64,000 bases of DNA from Eopsaltria australis (Eukaryota > Chordata > Aves > Passeriformes > Petroicidae), in assembly GCA_034509425.1 (NCBI GenBank), contig JAVTVJ010000550.1, forward strand, positions 434,001-498,000, written 5' to 3'. Position 1 is the stretch's first letter. Every line of letters begins with the position of its first letter. The notes beneath the pieces were generated by a model. It searched no databases. It saw only the letters and a program-made list of their open reading frames with translations, and was not told the DNA's origin. Position numbers and translations under genes: made by a program. Of the stretch, positions 11,601 through 26,600 are shown in pieces.

Positions 11601-14600
11601 TTCATCAGGCAAAATAGTATTCAGTTGCCAGCTTTCAAGTAAAATTCCACATCCTGAAATTTCCTTGTCTTTCAGGTGGTTTCTATCTTTAGTCAAGCTA
11701 GTCTCCTTTTTTTGAAGACTGCAAGAGAACACCTAAGCATGTTTTCTCACTCCTCTCCCTCATAATACGAAATGTGCATACAAGATGTATGTTGGTGTTT
11801 CAAGGGGTTTGTGATCATGTCACCCTGCATTTCAGCTTTCATAGAATCTTATGTTCAATAAGACAACATTCACAAGTGTACCTGAGGTACCTCTATCACA
11901 GGGAACATGTTCAAGCTTACTGTTGACTCTTTGTGGCTTTGTTTCCCTAATGCATGTCTGACTTGTAAATTAAGTGTGAATCATTCTTAGGGTTCTAGAA
12001 GGTCTTTGATGGGGATAGCAGAATCTAAATTAAATTGATCAGTTAGTGTGGACTTTTCTAAGTTCAGATTTCTGGATGCATGAGTGACTGTAAATGCTTT
12101 ATAAAGGGCCTGATAAGGCATAGATGTGTTGTTATGGCATGTCTTACTTTTTTGTTTTTCACATGGTGTGGAGTTTGAGAAGTTTCAGCTCCACGTCTGT
12201 TGAAGAGATCAATACTACAGGTTTTCTGTGTCAGGCTGAGGAAGGGGAAAGAGGGAGAGAAAATATCTTTATGACTTGCAATTCTGAGATTGGTACTTCT
12301 AGTGCTTTATGGTCTCGGTTTTGGAGGGAGGGGGGAAATTGGTACATTTTTGAAGTACTGATGTGTTCTCTTCTCCCCTCTTTCCTTCACTTCTCCGCTT
12401 GGCCAGAGAGTGGCTGAAGTTTCAGACCATTGGTGGTACTCCATGCTTATACTCCCTCCTTTGCTGAAAGACAGTGTGGCAGCTCCCTTTCTAGCTGCAT
12501 ATTATCCAGACTGCGTGGGCATGAGTCCATCCTGTACCAGCACTAATCGGTTACCTGGTGAATCCAACCTTGTGAAGTTAGAGCACTTAAAGAGCGTGCC
12601 TAATGTGACTGGTAAGGGCCTTCTGCAGGGCTCTGTTGCTTAAATAGGTGTGATAAATTTTGTCTTATAACTGAGTTTATAAGGCACATTAATTCTCCCG
12701 ATTCAGAGCACTGGTTCTGTTCTCAGCACTAATACACAGTCTCAGTGTGACTGCCTCTGTAGTTTGATGTCATTTGCTTGTTTGTAAGATAAAGGTAATA
12801 CATTTCTTGCGGCTTTTCTTTGGGGAGTAAGCACAGATTGCAGAGGCTTTCTGTGTATCACTGTCATTTGTGTATAGAAACAGGAAATTATTATGCAGGT
12901 ACTTAAAGACTGTTTGCATTCTTAAGGAAATGAAGATTTCTCAAAAAACTCCCAGGATTCTGCTAGTTTGATATTGTGGATCTTTGAGGCATTGAAGAAA
13001 AGAATTTGGTTTCTTAAGGCACTCAGATTCTGTTCAGGTTAATTTTTTTTGCTAGTGACAGCCTGGGAGTAGAGATCTGCAGAATAGGTCAGGTATAGAG
13101 AAAGGTAATTCAGGATTGTCATACTCATCTCAAAGAGAGTACTTTGAGGAAATTTCAGCTTCTATGTTGTCTCAGCAGGCTTTGTTCTTCTTAGGTGCTG
13201 AAAAGAAATCTGTTCATGTGTTCAACAGATGTTTATCTGCTTAACAGAAAACTTGATTACACAGAGTTACCAATACTGAATGTGGACGATGATTAATTAT
13301 TACCCACTTGGGGCAGTATTGGGAGTTGAAGAAGAAAGGAGTTCAGAGCACAGCCTGAGTCTGTACAGTGATGCTAGTCCTCAGACTTGAATTTAGATCA
13401 TACTCCTTGTTGGACACCTCACGGCATTGGAGCACCATGAAACATTCCTGTTTCTTTGACAAAACTTCAGCTCTGATAGGTCCAAGGCGTACCCATCAGG
13501 CAGCAGGACAATAATTAATGCACAGCCTAGAGGGCAGGAGAGAGGAGAGCCATATAAATGGAATTATTCTGGAGGTGCCTAAAGGCTGGATAGCTTCCGT
13601 ACTTGTTATCTGTGTGAGGTCACTGGATTGTTTTATAGGGAGAAAGATGCGATGAAGATAGGATGGAGTATGACTAATTCCTGGTGTGTATTTATTCAGT
13701 TGCAGGCATGAACAAATATTTCCAGCCTTTTTACCAGCCCAATGAATGTGGGAAAGCACTTTGTGTGAGGCCAGATGTCATGGAACTGGATGAGCTCTAT
13801 GAGTTCCCAGAATATTCACGAGACCCTACCATGTACCTGGCATTGAGAAACTTGATTTTGGCTTTGTGGTACACAAACTGCAAGGTAAGAGGTGTTGATA
13901 GTTAATTTGTTTGTTTAAAAATAACAGCAGCTTTTCTGGGATGTGGACTCACTTCTTGGATGTCTCCTTATGCACAAGAAAAATTGCTCCCATGTTTTTG
14001 AAAATCCATTCTAAGATTGGTTGGGTTTTGGGGATTTGTTGGGGTTGAGAGTTTTTTGTTTGTTTGTTTGTTTGTTTTAATATTTAATACCTAGGAGCTT
14101 CTTCTGCATTGAAAATCAAAAGTTTTTAAATTATTAACACTCAACAGTGCCTGCCCAGCTATTAACTTCTTAAAGGAATGCCTGAAGTCATCTCAACAGT
14201 GTTTTGTGGGTGCTTTATGGTTTTTTTTACCTGATTGTTGGACAGGGAAGTGATTGTCTCTTTACTTAGGCTAACCCTATGGCACTGCCTTTGATACAAC
14301 TGCTGACAGTTCATATAGCAAAGCTTTCTGATATGGATGTCTCCATATATGTGAAGGTTTTGGATATTAATCTCTTTTTCCCTTGGAATGCCATTTTGGA
14401 ATGGATTTTACTGGAATGTCATTGTGAGCATTGCCACCATAAAGAACAATTTTGTAAACAGGAATCCATTTCAATACTATTCCTGTACTAATGGAACACA
14501 CCATGGAGTTTGCAAAAGTTTCTTGTAGACTCATTTGGTTTTATTCCTTGCTAATCTTAATAAATTGTTACCTTACTGTGTAAAGCTGGCTAACAAGAAA

Positions 14601-17600
14601 TTTCCACAAAAATTCTGTTTAAATACTCTCAGAAGTGTGAGCCATGATTTTTTACCATTTGGTTTACAGTTTAAATATGATGTAAACATATGAAAAAATG
14701 GAATATTAGAAAATCAACAGTTTTTGTTCCTCCTTTCTCCTTTGCAGGAGGCTCTCACCCCTCAAAAATGTATCCATCACATCATTGTTCGGGGGCTCGT
14801 GCGGATCCGCTGTGTACAGGAAATGGAGAGGATCCTGTATTTTATGACAAGGAAAGGGCTAATTAATACAGGGATTTTGTCAGTCAGTCCTGACCAGTAC
14901 CTTCTTCCTAAGGAATACCATAATGTAAGTTGCTGTAATAATCCCTACATTATTATTGCTATAAAACCAATTGGCACATACAATAATTATTTTGGTTCTG
15001 GATTTTTGGCTCATTTACATAAATGGATGGAATGATAGGTAAAGTTACATCTAAAAGATAACAAGCGGAAAGTTTTTCACATTGTTCTCATATGCCTTCA
15101 ATGGAAACTACATACATTATACTCCTTCCAAAAAAGATTTTTTCCCACTAAAATCTATGGAATTCATTCCCATGGATCTGTGCTTCCTATGTGCTGTTCA
15201 GAGGGATGGGAACTGTGTGAAAAATACACAGGTTCTGTGGCTCTTATAATACACCTTTGCTTCCATAGGTGAGGAAACTGCTATTCCATGTTGGTTTGCA
15301 AGAACTATGACTAAAAGGGAACATGTTTATGACTAGCAGGTTGTTAGATAGCACCCAAAACTCATTAAATTAATGTGTTCTGTAACAGAATACCTCCTAG
15401 AAATTGTAAGTCATGCATGGAAAGTGTATTTGTAGATGTATTTAATTTATAAAATAGTTTTTACTGGTCAACCCAATATATGATTGAAATCTTTACTAGG
15501 TAAGTTTCTTGTCTGATAAATTCAGTTAGATTCCTACTTTTGTTACTGATAACTTCAGCTCTTTCTGTTAAAGAAACTGAGGCATCTTCTATTGAAGTCC
15601 TTAAAAACTTCAACTATTTTCAGAGCTACCACTGATCTTTTTTTTACATTAAATGCACTGTCATTTTTAACAGTTATGACAGATTACTTCAGAGAACAAG
15701 GAAACCTAGATTGCTGAAACCTACAAATATTTTTACCTTTAGCAAAAAGAAAAATGAGAGTGAAATGACAATTTCTATTTTATTTCTAACTATTTTTATT
15801 TTTTTAATATTTTTTAGAAATCTGTCATTATTGTTGGGGCTGGTGCAGCAGGATTAGCAGCAGCCCGACAACTGCACAATTTTGGAATTAAGGTAAGAAC
15901 CTTTAGAGTACATTACTAAAAAAATCAGACTGTGTCTGCTTTGAAAAGTATTGTTCATCAAAAAGAAACAGCCTACATTCTTGTTACAACATGTATTTAT
16001 AGGGCATCCTAATTAATTTGTGAAATCTGGGGTTTTACTGAGTAAATCTGCTGTTTAAAAACAGCATTTATTTGTATCCAAAATTAAACAGCATGCAGCA
16101 TATATTTTGTATAGACACCGCCCCCAGATCATTGTGTTTAATAGCCTGTAGCATGCCTTCAACTCCAACTTTGAGATTTCCTGACTAAGTCTTCAGCTTT
16201 TTTAAAAAGGCTTATTTTTGTTAGGGTTATTTCTAAAATAACAGCTATATTTGTATATGTATATCCCAAAGTGTAACCTTTCTAAGATGATTTAAATGCA
16301 TAAATTAACTACAAATAATCCAGAAATTAAAATAAACTGCTAAGATTGTTAACATTGCTTGGTTGCTAGGGGTTTCTTTTTGTGTTTTGTTTTCTCCTTT
16401 GCTCTGAACAGATACGTTTAACAGAATTAAATCTTGCAATTTACTAAGCTGCATTTTGGCACAGGTCATTGTCTTAGAAGCTAAAGACAGAATTGGTGGC
16501 CGAGTGTGGGACGAGAAGACATTCACAGGAGTCACTGTTGGAAGAGGTGCACAAATCGTCAATGGATGTGTCAACAACCCCATGGCACTAATGTGTGAGC
16601 AAGTGGGTTCCTGCAGTGGTCATGATAATCACTTGTGAAAAATTCTTGTTAAAGCCAGGCTCAGATGGCTGGGTAAGGGTGGGAGTCCTTTTCCTGTGAC
16701 ATGATTAAAATCCTGTTCTGCATTGTAAGTAAACTACATGTCGCTATTATATTTTTTGTAAGAGCTGGGAACAGAGAAGGGCCGTAGAATGGTTTCAGGC
16801 ATATTATGTAAAGAAAAACAAGGTGGCTCCAGCTTCAGAACCAGAAGAAACCACTTTTTTCCTCTTTTCTAGAGACAGTAGCATAAAAGGTCCCCAGCTG
16901 CCTCTTGATATTTCTAGTTAAATTCTGTACAATTCAAGATTTACATGTCTAACAACTAAATTGCTACTGATGCAAACATACTGCAGTTCAATTTCTTAAA
17001 AAATTCTTATTACTTGCTAGTTTAGTTTAGGTTTTTTGGAGGAAGGAATCTGTATTTCTTCAAGTGGAACCCAACTATGATTTTACTCAGAGAGACGTGT
17101 AAATCCAGCCTATGCCATTTTAATTGTCTAGTGGCCTTTAGTGCCATGAAGAAATTCTGGGTTTTTTTAAAAATCATATTTTATTTATGAAATGGGCAGC
17201 AATGACTTCTGGCTACACTTCAGATACTCATCCCTTTGGGGTCATTTAATGTAATTTTTCATTGAAAGTACAACTGTATCTTAAGATCTGCAGTGGTGAC
17301 CAACAGCCTAGAGAGATTCGTGAGGATATGTGAAAAACGCTCGAGTGTGCCCTAAGTAACAAGGCCCTAGAAAGAAATTAGCACTGTGTTTGTGCTATTT
17401 TCTCTGGATTGACTCTGTAGAACACAAAAACATCTTTATTTGAATTTAGCTCTGTTGTGTTTTTGATGCAGGTTGGACAAGCAAAGGAAAGTTCAAGGTT
17501 TAATTCCAAATAATTTCTTTCTTTCTTTGGTTGTTAATAACATTGGTGGTAATTAGCAAGCAATATCCTGTCAATTCCTGAAATCAGGGAACTGCTTGGG

Positions 17601-20600
17601 CATCATAAAGTTGTAGAAAGTAACTGATTTTAATTCTGACTTAGAAAATAAGTTGAGGTAGAGATAAAGGAGACTGGTTCATCATGATTGATTACCAGAC
17701 TCTAAATTTCTGTACTAGCCTTTGCCTGACAGGAGGGTTGCAGAGGAAGTTTCTCTGAATCCCCAATAAAGGAAAGAATGGAAAAACGGAAACAATTTGT
17801 GGACAATTATCAGATAGAAAGATTGTTGGTATTCCAGTTTGAAGAGAGTAAGAGTTACTCTGACTAAAGTTGTTGATGTTTTTTAATTGGCATCTCTTAA
17901 ATCTGAGGCATTCACCTTATGTTAAGTAGCTTTGAGCAGGCTGCATGCTGGAGTTTTTCCATACTAAAAAAAGCAATAAAATGTCTTTTTCTTAAGCTTG
18001 GCATTAAAATGCACAAACTAGGGGAGAAATGTGACTTGATCCAGGAAGGTGGAAGGATAACAGACCCCACTATTGATAAACGTATGGACTTTCATTTCAA
18101 TGCCATCCTAGATGTTGTCTCTGAATGGAGAAAAGATAAAACCCAACATCAAGATGTTCCTCTTGGTGGTAAGTGAGAGATGTATTGCAAAGTGAAGATG
18201 TTGGCTGTGTCCATAAAGTTCTATATTAAATTGGATCTTACATCAGACATTTTTAAAAGTGTATGGCTGTCCATCTGACCTAAAATCCAACAGATATTTC
18301 TGATATTGTACCTTGTTTTCACGAGGTAGCTTTTTCAGTATAACTACTGTCACTAGCAGTTCAAAAGACTTGCTTCTGGTTGAAGCAGGCCATAGCTATC
18401 CTTAGCTCTTATACTTCTTGAATAATCTGCCTAAAAAAGAGCCTGATCAAAGCCTTCTCCTGGAAAGAATAGTCCCATCTCCATTGGCAATGCCTCCCAC
18501 CACACTTACAGCTTGTAAACTCAACAGCAAAAAATAGACTTGCTCAGAAATGTCTGCCTCCCAAATCTCTTGAGCATGGATTCTGTAAGAGAGAGTTAAC
18601 TCATCCTATGTACTTCAGTGAACCCTGGATCAAGTTTCTCAGTTCTTGATTCTGTAAAAATTAATTAGGATTTATTTGCAAGAATCCTCCATTATCGTAA
18701 AGTGGATTTTACTTGAAATATCTTCAACTGCATATTGATGATAGCTGAGCAATTAATTTCTCTCCTGTCTCACTCAGAAACGTATGAGTAAAAAACGAAG
18801 TTGTACTCTATCACTGGAAAGATCTTGCAGTTTTGGTTTTTTTCTATGAGAAGATAAGCATCTTGGTACAAATTAACAATAAGCTTGACAATCCCGTGAT
18901 CCAGGGAACAGCATGTTGAATTGCAGTAGGACTTCTGACAAACTGTGATATATTCTTATTTTAAATATGTTCTTCCACAGAAAAAATACAAGAGATCTAT
19001 AAAGCCTTTATTCAGGAGTCTGGTATCCAGTTCAGTGAGCTGGAAGAAAAAGTACTACAGTTCCATCTCAGTAACTTGGAATATGCCTGTGGCAGCAATC
19101 TCTCTCAGGTGAGTTTTGACAGCTGTGTTCTGAAGTGGTTGAGCTTCACAGAAGATAGGATCAGAAGTAACACTGAGAAATCATCTGATCCATTCTATGG
19201 CCCTAGAGGAAGAATCAGCTATCGCGACTATTCCTACACTATTCCTGTTCTTTGAAAGCACTGAGACACTGACTCCAGCACTGCTTCATTTAATCTGATG
19301 GGAGTTCCTGACGTGCTTCCAGTGAGATGCTCTTTAAGCAGAAGTTGAGAGTAGATGGTTAGAAGGGAGCAGAGCATTTTGCTGAGATGCTGGGTGGTAT
19401 GATTCACAGGAGAGTTACTCCTCCTCAGCTCTTGAGTGTGACTACTGCTTCTCAGTTCTGCTTAAAAATGGAGGTATTTCTCTACCCTGCTATGGATCTT
19501 GAGAATAAATACATTTAACTTCTTAAGTGTTCCAACCCCCTGAAGGTGAGCACCAGTTCAACACTCCCAGGTGATCTCTTGGCTACATGATACTTGGCTG
19601 CCCTCCTGACTCCAGTTTTAACCAAGGAGCTCCAGGAAATACCAAAGTGTGATACTGTTGTCAGTGCATTATTTACTCAGTCCTGTTGCTACATTTAAAG
19701 ACATTTAGTGTCAATTGTACTGCAGCAGTGGGATGGGTGACTGGTAAGTGCAGATGCACAAATCTGAGTTGAGAAGCACACAAGGACATAAGGAAAATCT
19801 GCAAGACAATGCTATACCAGAGCAGTCACTGGAAAATATTTTGGTAGGTCAAGTTTTCATACTCCATGAGCTCCCAGGGGAAGTAAGAAAGATGCAAAAA
19901 TCTACCTTACCTTCAATTTTAAAATCAAAATATGATTGATTTCATGCAACTGCAGTGATAGGATGCATGCATCTGAATAGCAGTTTGAGAATTCTTGTAG
20001 ATCTTTCACTGAGAAGTGGCAATTGCTTAGTGCAAATACCACTGTTTTATTAACTGTAAGGTTGCAGGGGCTGGGGGACAAGGTCAATGAAAGGTATCAT
20101 GGAACAACCTCCAACGTGACAGAAAAATTCCATCGAGTTGGGGTTTTTTGTATCTTATTTTCCCCTTCATGTTGGGAAATAAGGTATTTCCATTTTTATA
20201 TGAAGTCCTAAGGCTGTAAAATCTGATTACTTTGCTAGATACAGACAACTGAAATAAATACACTGCGATTCACCTGGTATTTGTTCTACTTTCCTTGTTT
20301 TCTCTACTAAGCAGAACTGTAAATTCCCTGCTAGTGACCAACCCATGTTATGACTTTTCTTAATCTAGCAATTCATATGTTATATACTAGCATTAGGTAA
20401 ATAAGCATTTTGATTTTGTCAGCATTACCACAAATTCTGGTGATAAAATTGTTTTTTCCAGTTGCGAAGTGGACTAGGGTGGCTTCTTCTAAACTGGAAC
20501 TTTTCATAGTACCCATGTCCCTTCACCAGTAGAAGTAACCAGTTATGTTCTGTCCACAGGTATCTGCACGCTCATGGGACCACAATGAATTTTTTGCCCA

Positions 20601-23600
20601 GTTTGCTGGAGATCACACTCTTCTAACCGTGGGATATTCAACTGTGATTGATAAATTGGCAGAAGGGCTGGACATCCGGCTGAATTTCCCAGTGAGTCTG
20701 GAAAACGTTGATGCACTGCCTGTCTTAGATTGCGTTGAAACACCCAGTCATGTATTTTGATTCTCTGGGACAAGGCGAATCTGTGTCTGTGATTGTTTCA
20801 ATTTGTCTTTAAAAAAACCAAGAGGACAATTTCAGCATTTCTGAAATTCTCCCTGAGGACTAACAGTATTTAAATACTATGGTAAGATGATCTTACATGT
20901 TAGAATCATGATGATTTTTCTTTTTCAGCTTCATGGAGGCTATTTTTTGTCTTTCAGGATTTCTCTGGAGATTTGAGTTATTCACTTTCTAGTTTGCTGA
21001 CCAGTGCTGTATTTAACTGTTCTTGCTGGAATTTGCATTGCATATGTACATTTTGTAGTACAGTCTTTCAATGTGTCTTTCAATAGGTACAAAGTATTGA
21101 CTATTCTGGTGAAGAAGTGCAGGTCACCACTGCAGATGGAACAGTGTGGACAACACAAAAGGTACCAAGTATGCTTCAAGACTAAGAATTTTAGAGAACA
21201 CATAGTACATGTCCTTTTTGTCTTTTCTTTCTCTCAGAAGAATATTTAGTCCAATTTCTCCCCATTCAAAGATGAATACTCATGTATTTTGTGGCCTGTA
21301 GTTGGGTGTCCTAGAGCTAATTCTTGGTGAGCTTGCTTGAGATTTGAGCATGAGTTGATTTGAAGAATTAAGGACTATAAAGGGGAGTACTAAAAATGTG
21401 AAGCAAATAGATTTTTATCTGGTCTTTGAAGTGACATTTATGTTATCGATGCTCAGCTTTACCCCATTTAGCACGTGTATCTGCCCTGTTAAAATTTCCA
21501 GGATTTGATAACCACTATTTCTCAGTCTCTCTTATTCCCTGTATCCTCACCTTCTTCATGCCGAGTAATTTAGCTTTTAGTAATTTTTAAAATGTTAGAT
21601 AAACTTGATAAAGACTGGATTGACATCAACAGTGTTACTGAGTGTATTTTAAAGAGAAGGCATCTCTGAAGGAATTCAAACCAAACTAAGCCACTGACTC
21701 TCTCTCATTTTGAACAGTTTTGTTAATCTGAGAGTCACTGACTATCATTTACTGGAAGTATTGGTAGCATGGTTAGCTACCAGTGATACAAATACTTCAA
21801 CAGACTGTGACTTAAAATCAGTGAACTGTGGGTTCTGTTCTTACCTGAATGTAAGGCATGTGTTTCCCATTAATGGGAACTAAAAGCAGACACTAATCTA
21901 GAAATGTTTGGTGCATTATTATGCTGTATCCTACAAGAATAATCCAAGATACTTAGGAAGATGGTGTGAGGCTTAAGTGCTGTATTCAGGTTTTGGTACT
22001 GTTGTGATTGTAGCTATGTCTTTCAGGTATTAGTGACTGTACCACTGGCTCTTCTTCAGAAAAATGCCATTCAGTTTAATCCTCCACTGTCAGAAAAAAA
22101 AATTAAAGCCATTAATAGTTTGGGAGCAGGTGTTATTGAGAAAGTAAGTGATTTCAAATTATCTTTAATTTTCTTTTCATAGAAACATTGGCTGCTTTGT
22201 CCCTGTTGCTTTTGCAATGTATTTATCAGGATTTATAATGCATAAACATACATTATGTTTTACTTGTATACAGTGGCCCAGGAGAGCAAAATGTTATTGG
22301 GGACCACATGTATTCCTGTTTCTTAGATGTACAACTTAATGGTGTTTATAAAGAAACTGTTTGCAGAAGAATTTAATGGCTTAAACATTTTGTGCCTAAT
22401 TTTGACCAAGACTTCATGATGGTCTTGGATCTTTCAGAATTCCAATAATTTATTTGTATTTATTTCAGGTCATTTTAACCTAGTAAATTAATAAACTATT
22501 TGCAAAGAATACTGAAAGTTGTGTATTTGACCAGTGTAAAATCTCCTATCCTTTACCAATATAAAAACATCGCCTCTCCTGAAAAGTTCCCCAGTAAGAT
22601 GCATGCTGAGAACAAAACAGTAACAAAGTGATGCCAGAAACAGGATTATAACAATGTTGAAATTTAAAGACAAGATTAAGAAGCTTCAAATACAGGATGT
22701 AGATAACTTATCACATTAGGTTTCAAAAAAATGCTGAATTTCTTGAGCATTTTACACAATTACTTCCATCATGGATTTAATATTCTGCGCATTTGCAATT
22801 TATGAGATCAGCATTTTTTTTTCTTTGCCTGTCCCACTTGGAGGACAGGTCCATATATTCTCTGTTGAGACCCACTCATAGGAAGAGATGTGTTTCTAAG
22901 TGAGTGGAAACAGGAAAATGTATTAGAAGAACATATACCATATGCTGTTATGAGTTTTGTGGTATGAAATGCTTCAATTCCATTTTTCTATATCTTCCTA
23001 GATTGCCTTGCAGTTTCCATATAGATTTTGGGACAGTAAAATTCAAGGAGCTGATTTTTTTGGTCATGTTCCACCCAATTCCAGCCAACGTGGGCTCTTT
23101 AGTGTCTTCTATGACATGGATCCAGAGGTATGATATATATGCCAACCATATATTTTCTCTCAGCCCTTCATAAATTGAGTTTGAAATCTAGGTGCAGTAA
23201 TTACTGAACAACAAAATTTTTCTTCTTCCCCCTCCCCTGCCCTCCCATCTGCAACTATTAAAAGCAGCAGAAGCAGTGTTATTTATCAAGAAAAAGCTGA
23301 TCCATATTTTGTTGTAATAAATGGGAATGTTTTCCATTGCTTGGATACAGACTAATATACAAGCAAGTACATTCTCAATCTCTACTGAAGACAAGGCTGT
23401 AATAACTTACTAAAGTCGGAAAAAGTCATTTCCAGTTTAGGACTTCTGTTCCCTTATTCAATCAGCTAAAAGTCCTGTTAGAAAGATCATGCTGACTTAC
23501 TAATGCTTACTGACTTGCAGAAGTCTGAATAAGTACGTGGAATAGCAGAAGAAAACACAAACACCAAGTTCTGCATGAAACTGAGACCTATAGGTTCAGT

Positions 23601-26600
23601 TTCATACTCATGTATTTCCAAGCAGTGGATTGACATCATGTTTCTCTTCCCTGCCAGTTCCAAGCAGACACATTACACATTATATTATACCTCTTCATAC
23701 TTTTACAACTGCTGCTTACTACTTGGCAGCAATTAAAAGGCTATTTTGTAACCTGATGTCTTACTCCAAAAGGAAACAATCCAGCTCTGTTACTGCCTGA
23801 TTTGTGTTTGTATATAACTTTGCTTAAATGAGTTCTCTCCAGTACTCTTAAGCTCATGCTACAAGAGGTTCAGTGTGCTGGTGCTGTCCAGAGACATTAA
23901 ATGCTTAATTTGCTTGATAGCTATTCTCTGCTAGTTATAAAATTTAGTAACAGAAGAATTATTGCCTAATATAAACAAAGGAGGCAGAGTTCTTTAAAGG
24001 CACTGAGAATCTGTGTGCTCTTCCCTACTCACCACTTCACCTCTAAAACTTCTGCATGTCATGAAGTGGAAGGAAATACCAGTGGACATGACCTTTCATT
24101 TCTTGGTCCAAAATCTGCTGGTAAGAACCTAGTATCGGTCTAATCAAAAACATATCCAACTAGTATTTAAACAGACTCTCTCTGTCACCACATTTTTTTG
24201 GAGTACAGCATTTAAGTAGGTTGATAGGAAGTTTTCAGTGATTTCAGCAAGTTGTAAAAGGAGCTGACTGTAACAGATCTGTGAACAAGACATCAGATGT
24301 AGTAACTTGAGCAAAAATACTGTACAATATGTACCCTTTATTCCAAGGACTCAAACCCACTTTTCTCTAGAACAATAGTTGCTTTGCAGCTGAACATACC
24401 TTTGCAATACCAGTTAAAATACACTTTTTGTGAAATACTTAATAAGGTCTTGTTTTTAGGGCAAAGAAAGCATTTTAATGTCAGTGGTCACTGGAGATGC
24501 TGTGACAACCATTAAGAATTTAGATGATCAACAAGTACTGCAACAGTGTATGACTGTACTCCGAGAGCTGTTTAAGGAGCAGGTAAGAGAAACCTCTTTT
24601 ATTAAGAGATGAATTAACTTGTCACCAGAATGAAGCTTTCAAATGTAGTACTTCATGATGTATAGGCAAACTTTTGCCATTTAAAACTATTTTTCTTTTC
24701 TTGTTGGTTTGAGGGAATAGGTTTTCTTTGAGACGTGCTAAAATCATAATTTTTGGTCTCTTGTGTGAAAAATGTGTATTTAAATATCTTAGATCTCTCT
24801 GAAAGACAGTAGTAATTAACTGAAAAATAGAAAGGAACTATTGTCCTTTAAAGTGCCTTTAAAAAGCAAAATTAATTGAAAGCAGTACTTCAGGCAGGTA
24901 ACACAACACATACTTCTTACACAGTTGTCACTTTTTTTCTGGTCATCAACACTTCTAATATGTGGTAAGATCTTAAAGCTACATGAATTCGCTTGATTTC
25001 TGTCTTCCCCCCTCTCCCAAGGCAACTGAAATTACAACTTCCCCAAACCAATCCAATTCCATCCAATCCAATCCAATCCATTTCTCTTCTACTAACAACC
25101 CCAACCCCTTCTCAGCTGTCTTGAGGTGGAAGTACGGGCAAAATGATCTAGCAAGGGCCCTACATCCTGAATGTAAAAAAAACACCAGGTAAAAATTTCT
25201 ACCTTTTTTTCTTCCCCCAGATTATGATTAGGATAAAAACAAATGGGAAAATCTGGGAAATCTGGGGCAAGCAAAACACTATCCCTTAGCAATGTCATTT
25301 GCATTTGACTCTAGAGACAATAATGCCTCAATTCATTTACTTAGAGCAGTTAGATCCCCAGGAATTACTGTGTTCAGGGGTGATCTCTCAAGTTTTACTG
25401 ATGATTCAAATGCTAGGATTAATGATCTTGGAAGAACTTCAGTATCTGAAAACTCAACTATTCCTAAAAGCACACTTTTGGTAATGGCTTTATTGTTACT
25501 AGAACCACATGCAGTGGAAGTTCACATACCTGTATCTTGATCTTCTGAAAATGTAGCAAATGGGTCCTTGGTTTCAGTGCCACTCTGGTCCAGAACAGTG
25601 ATTTTCATGGCTGTCTCCATGGTTTACGGCAGTCGTGAATTTCAGTCACCTGAGGACAATGCAGTGGGATTTTCAAAGACAAGACAGCTTCAGGGGTGTA
25701 CCAGAGCTACTTCTGGGACATCCATACAACTTGTCATACTTGGCTGGTCCTTGTCTTGATTGCTTGAGCTTGAGTCTCTCATGTGCTGCCTGAATGGAAC
25801 AGTCTATTTCTCGATACAGATGTTGTGCAAGAGGCAACCAGAGCTGCTTCTGTTTGCTTGTCTTGAGCTCCTCCAGAGTTAAGACACAGCTGCAGTTGAC
25901 TAAGCTTTCATTAAGTGTTATTCAGGCTCTTTTTGGTAGAAATCTGTGGGATTTTCATGCTGCAATGTGACAAAGAATACACAGTATTACTGTCATGGCT
26001 CAGCCAGACCCTCACTTCCTGGTTTTTGTTTTCTTACTGAACCCAGTTTTCAAGACAGCTCATTTTCTGATCTTAGATAAGTAATCTTATTTCTCCATTG
26101 GTATAAAATTATCTCCAAAATGAAAACTGAATTTTGAGATTTAACAAGGAAGATGTAGGCAAGCATTATGCCTAACCAAACCAAAAATTGCTTACATTAT
26201 ACATGCAAACGTGTTGAACAGTATCAGTATTATATTTGTTTACAAGAGCATGTATGTATGCATTTTGGGGGGAATTTTTTTTCTCATGCACTTCTAGGTG
26301 TATTACAATATGCAGATTTGTTGCATTCAGAATAGTGCAGCTGTGATGTTTCAGGCATCAGGCGAGTCTAGCAAACGAAAGTATTTTTGTGGTTAGTACT
26401 GTAATAAAAAAATAGGAATGTAATTCTGAAATGTGCTCTAATCTGTATCTTAATACTAAAGATTACTCTAAAGATAACAAGAAACTGTTCGAGAAGAAGC
26501 TGTGCAATCCTTAACTTTTCTTTGCAGTGTTTAACTTCTGTTTTGGTTATGCAGGAGGTTCCTGACCCAGTGAAGTTTTTTGTGACTCGATGGAGCAACG

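Noticed and set aside
19160..19330. Possible ancient L2/CR1-L3-like LINE remnant in the KDM1B intron after coding exon 13
   Set aside because: Phrases such as ATCATCTGATCCATTC recall old LINE ends, but similarity is too weak to support by eye.
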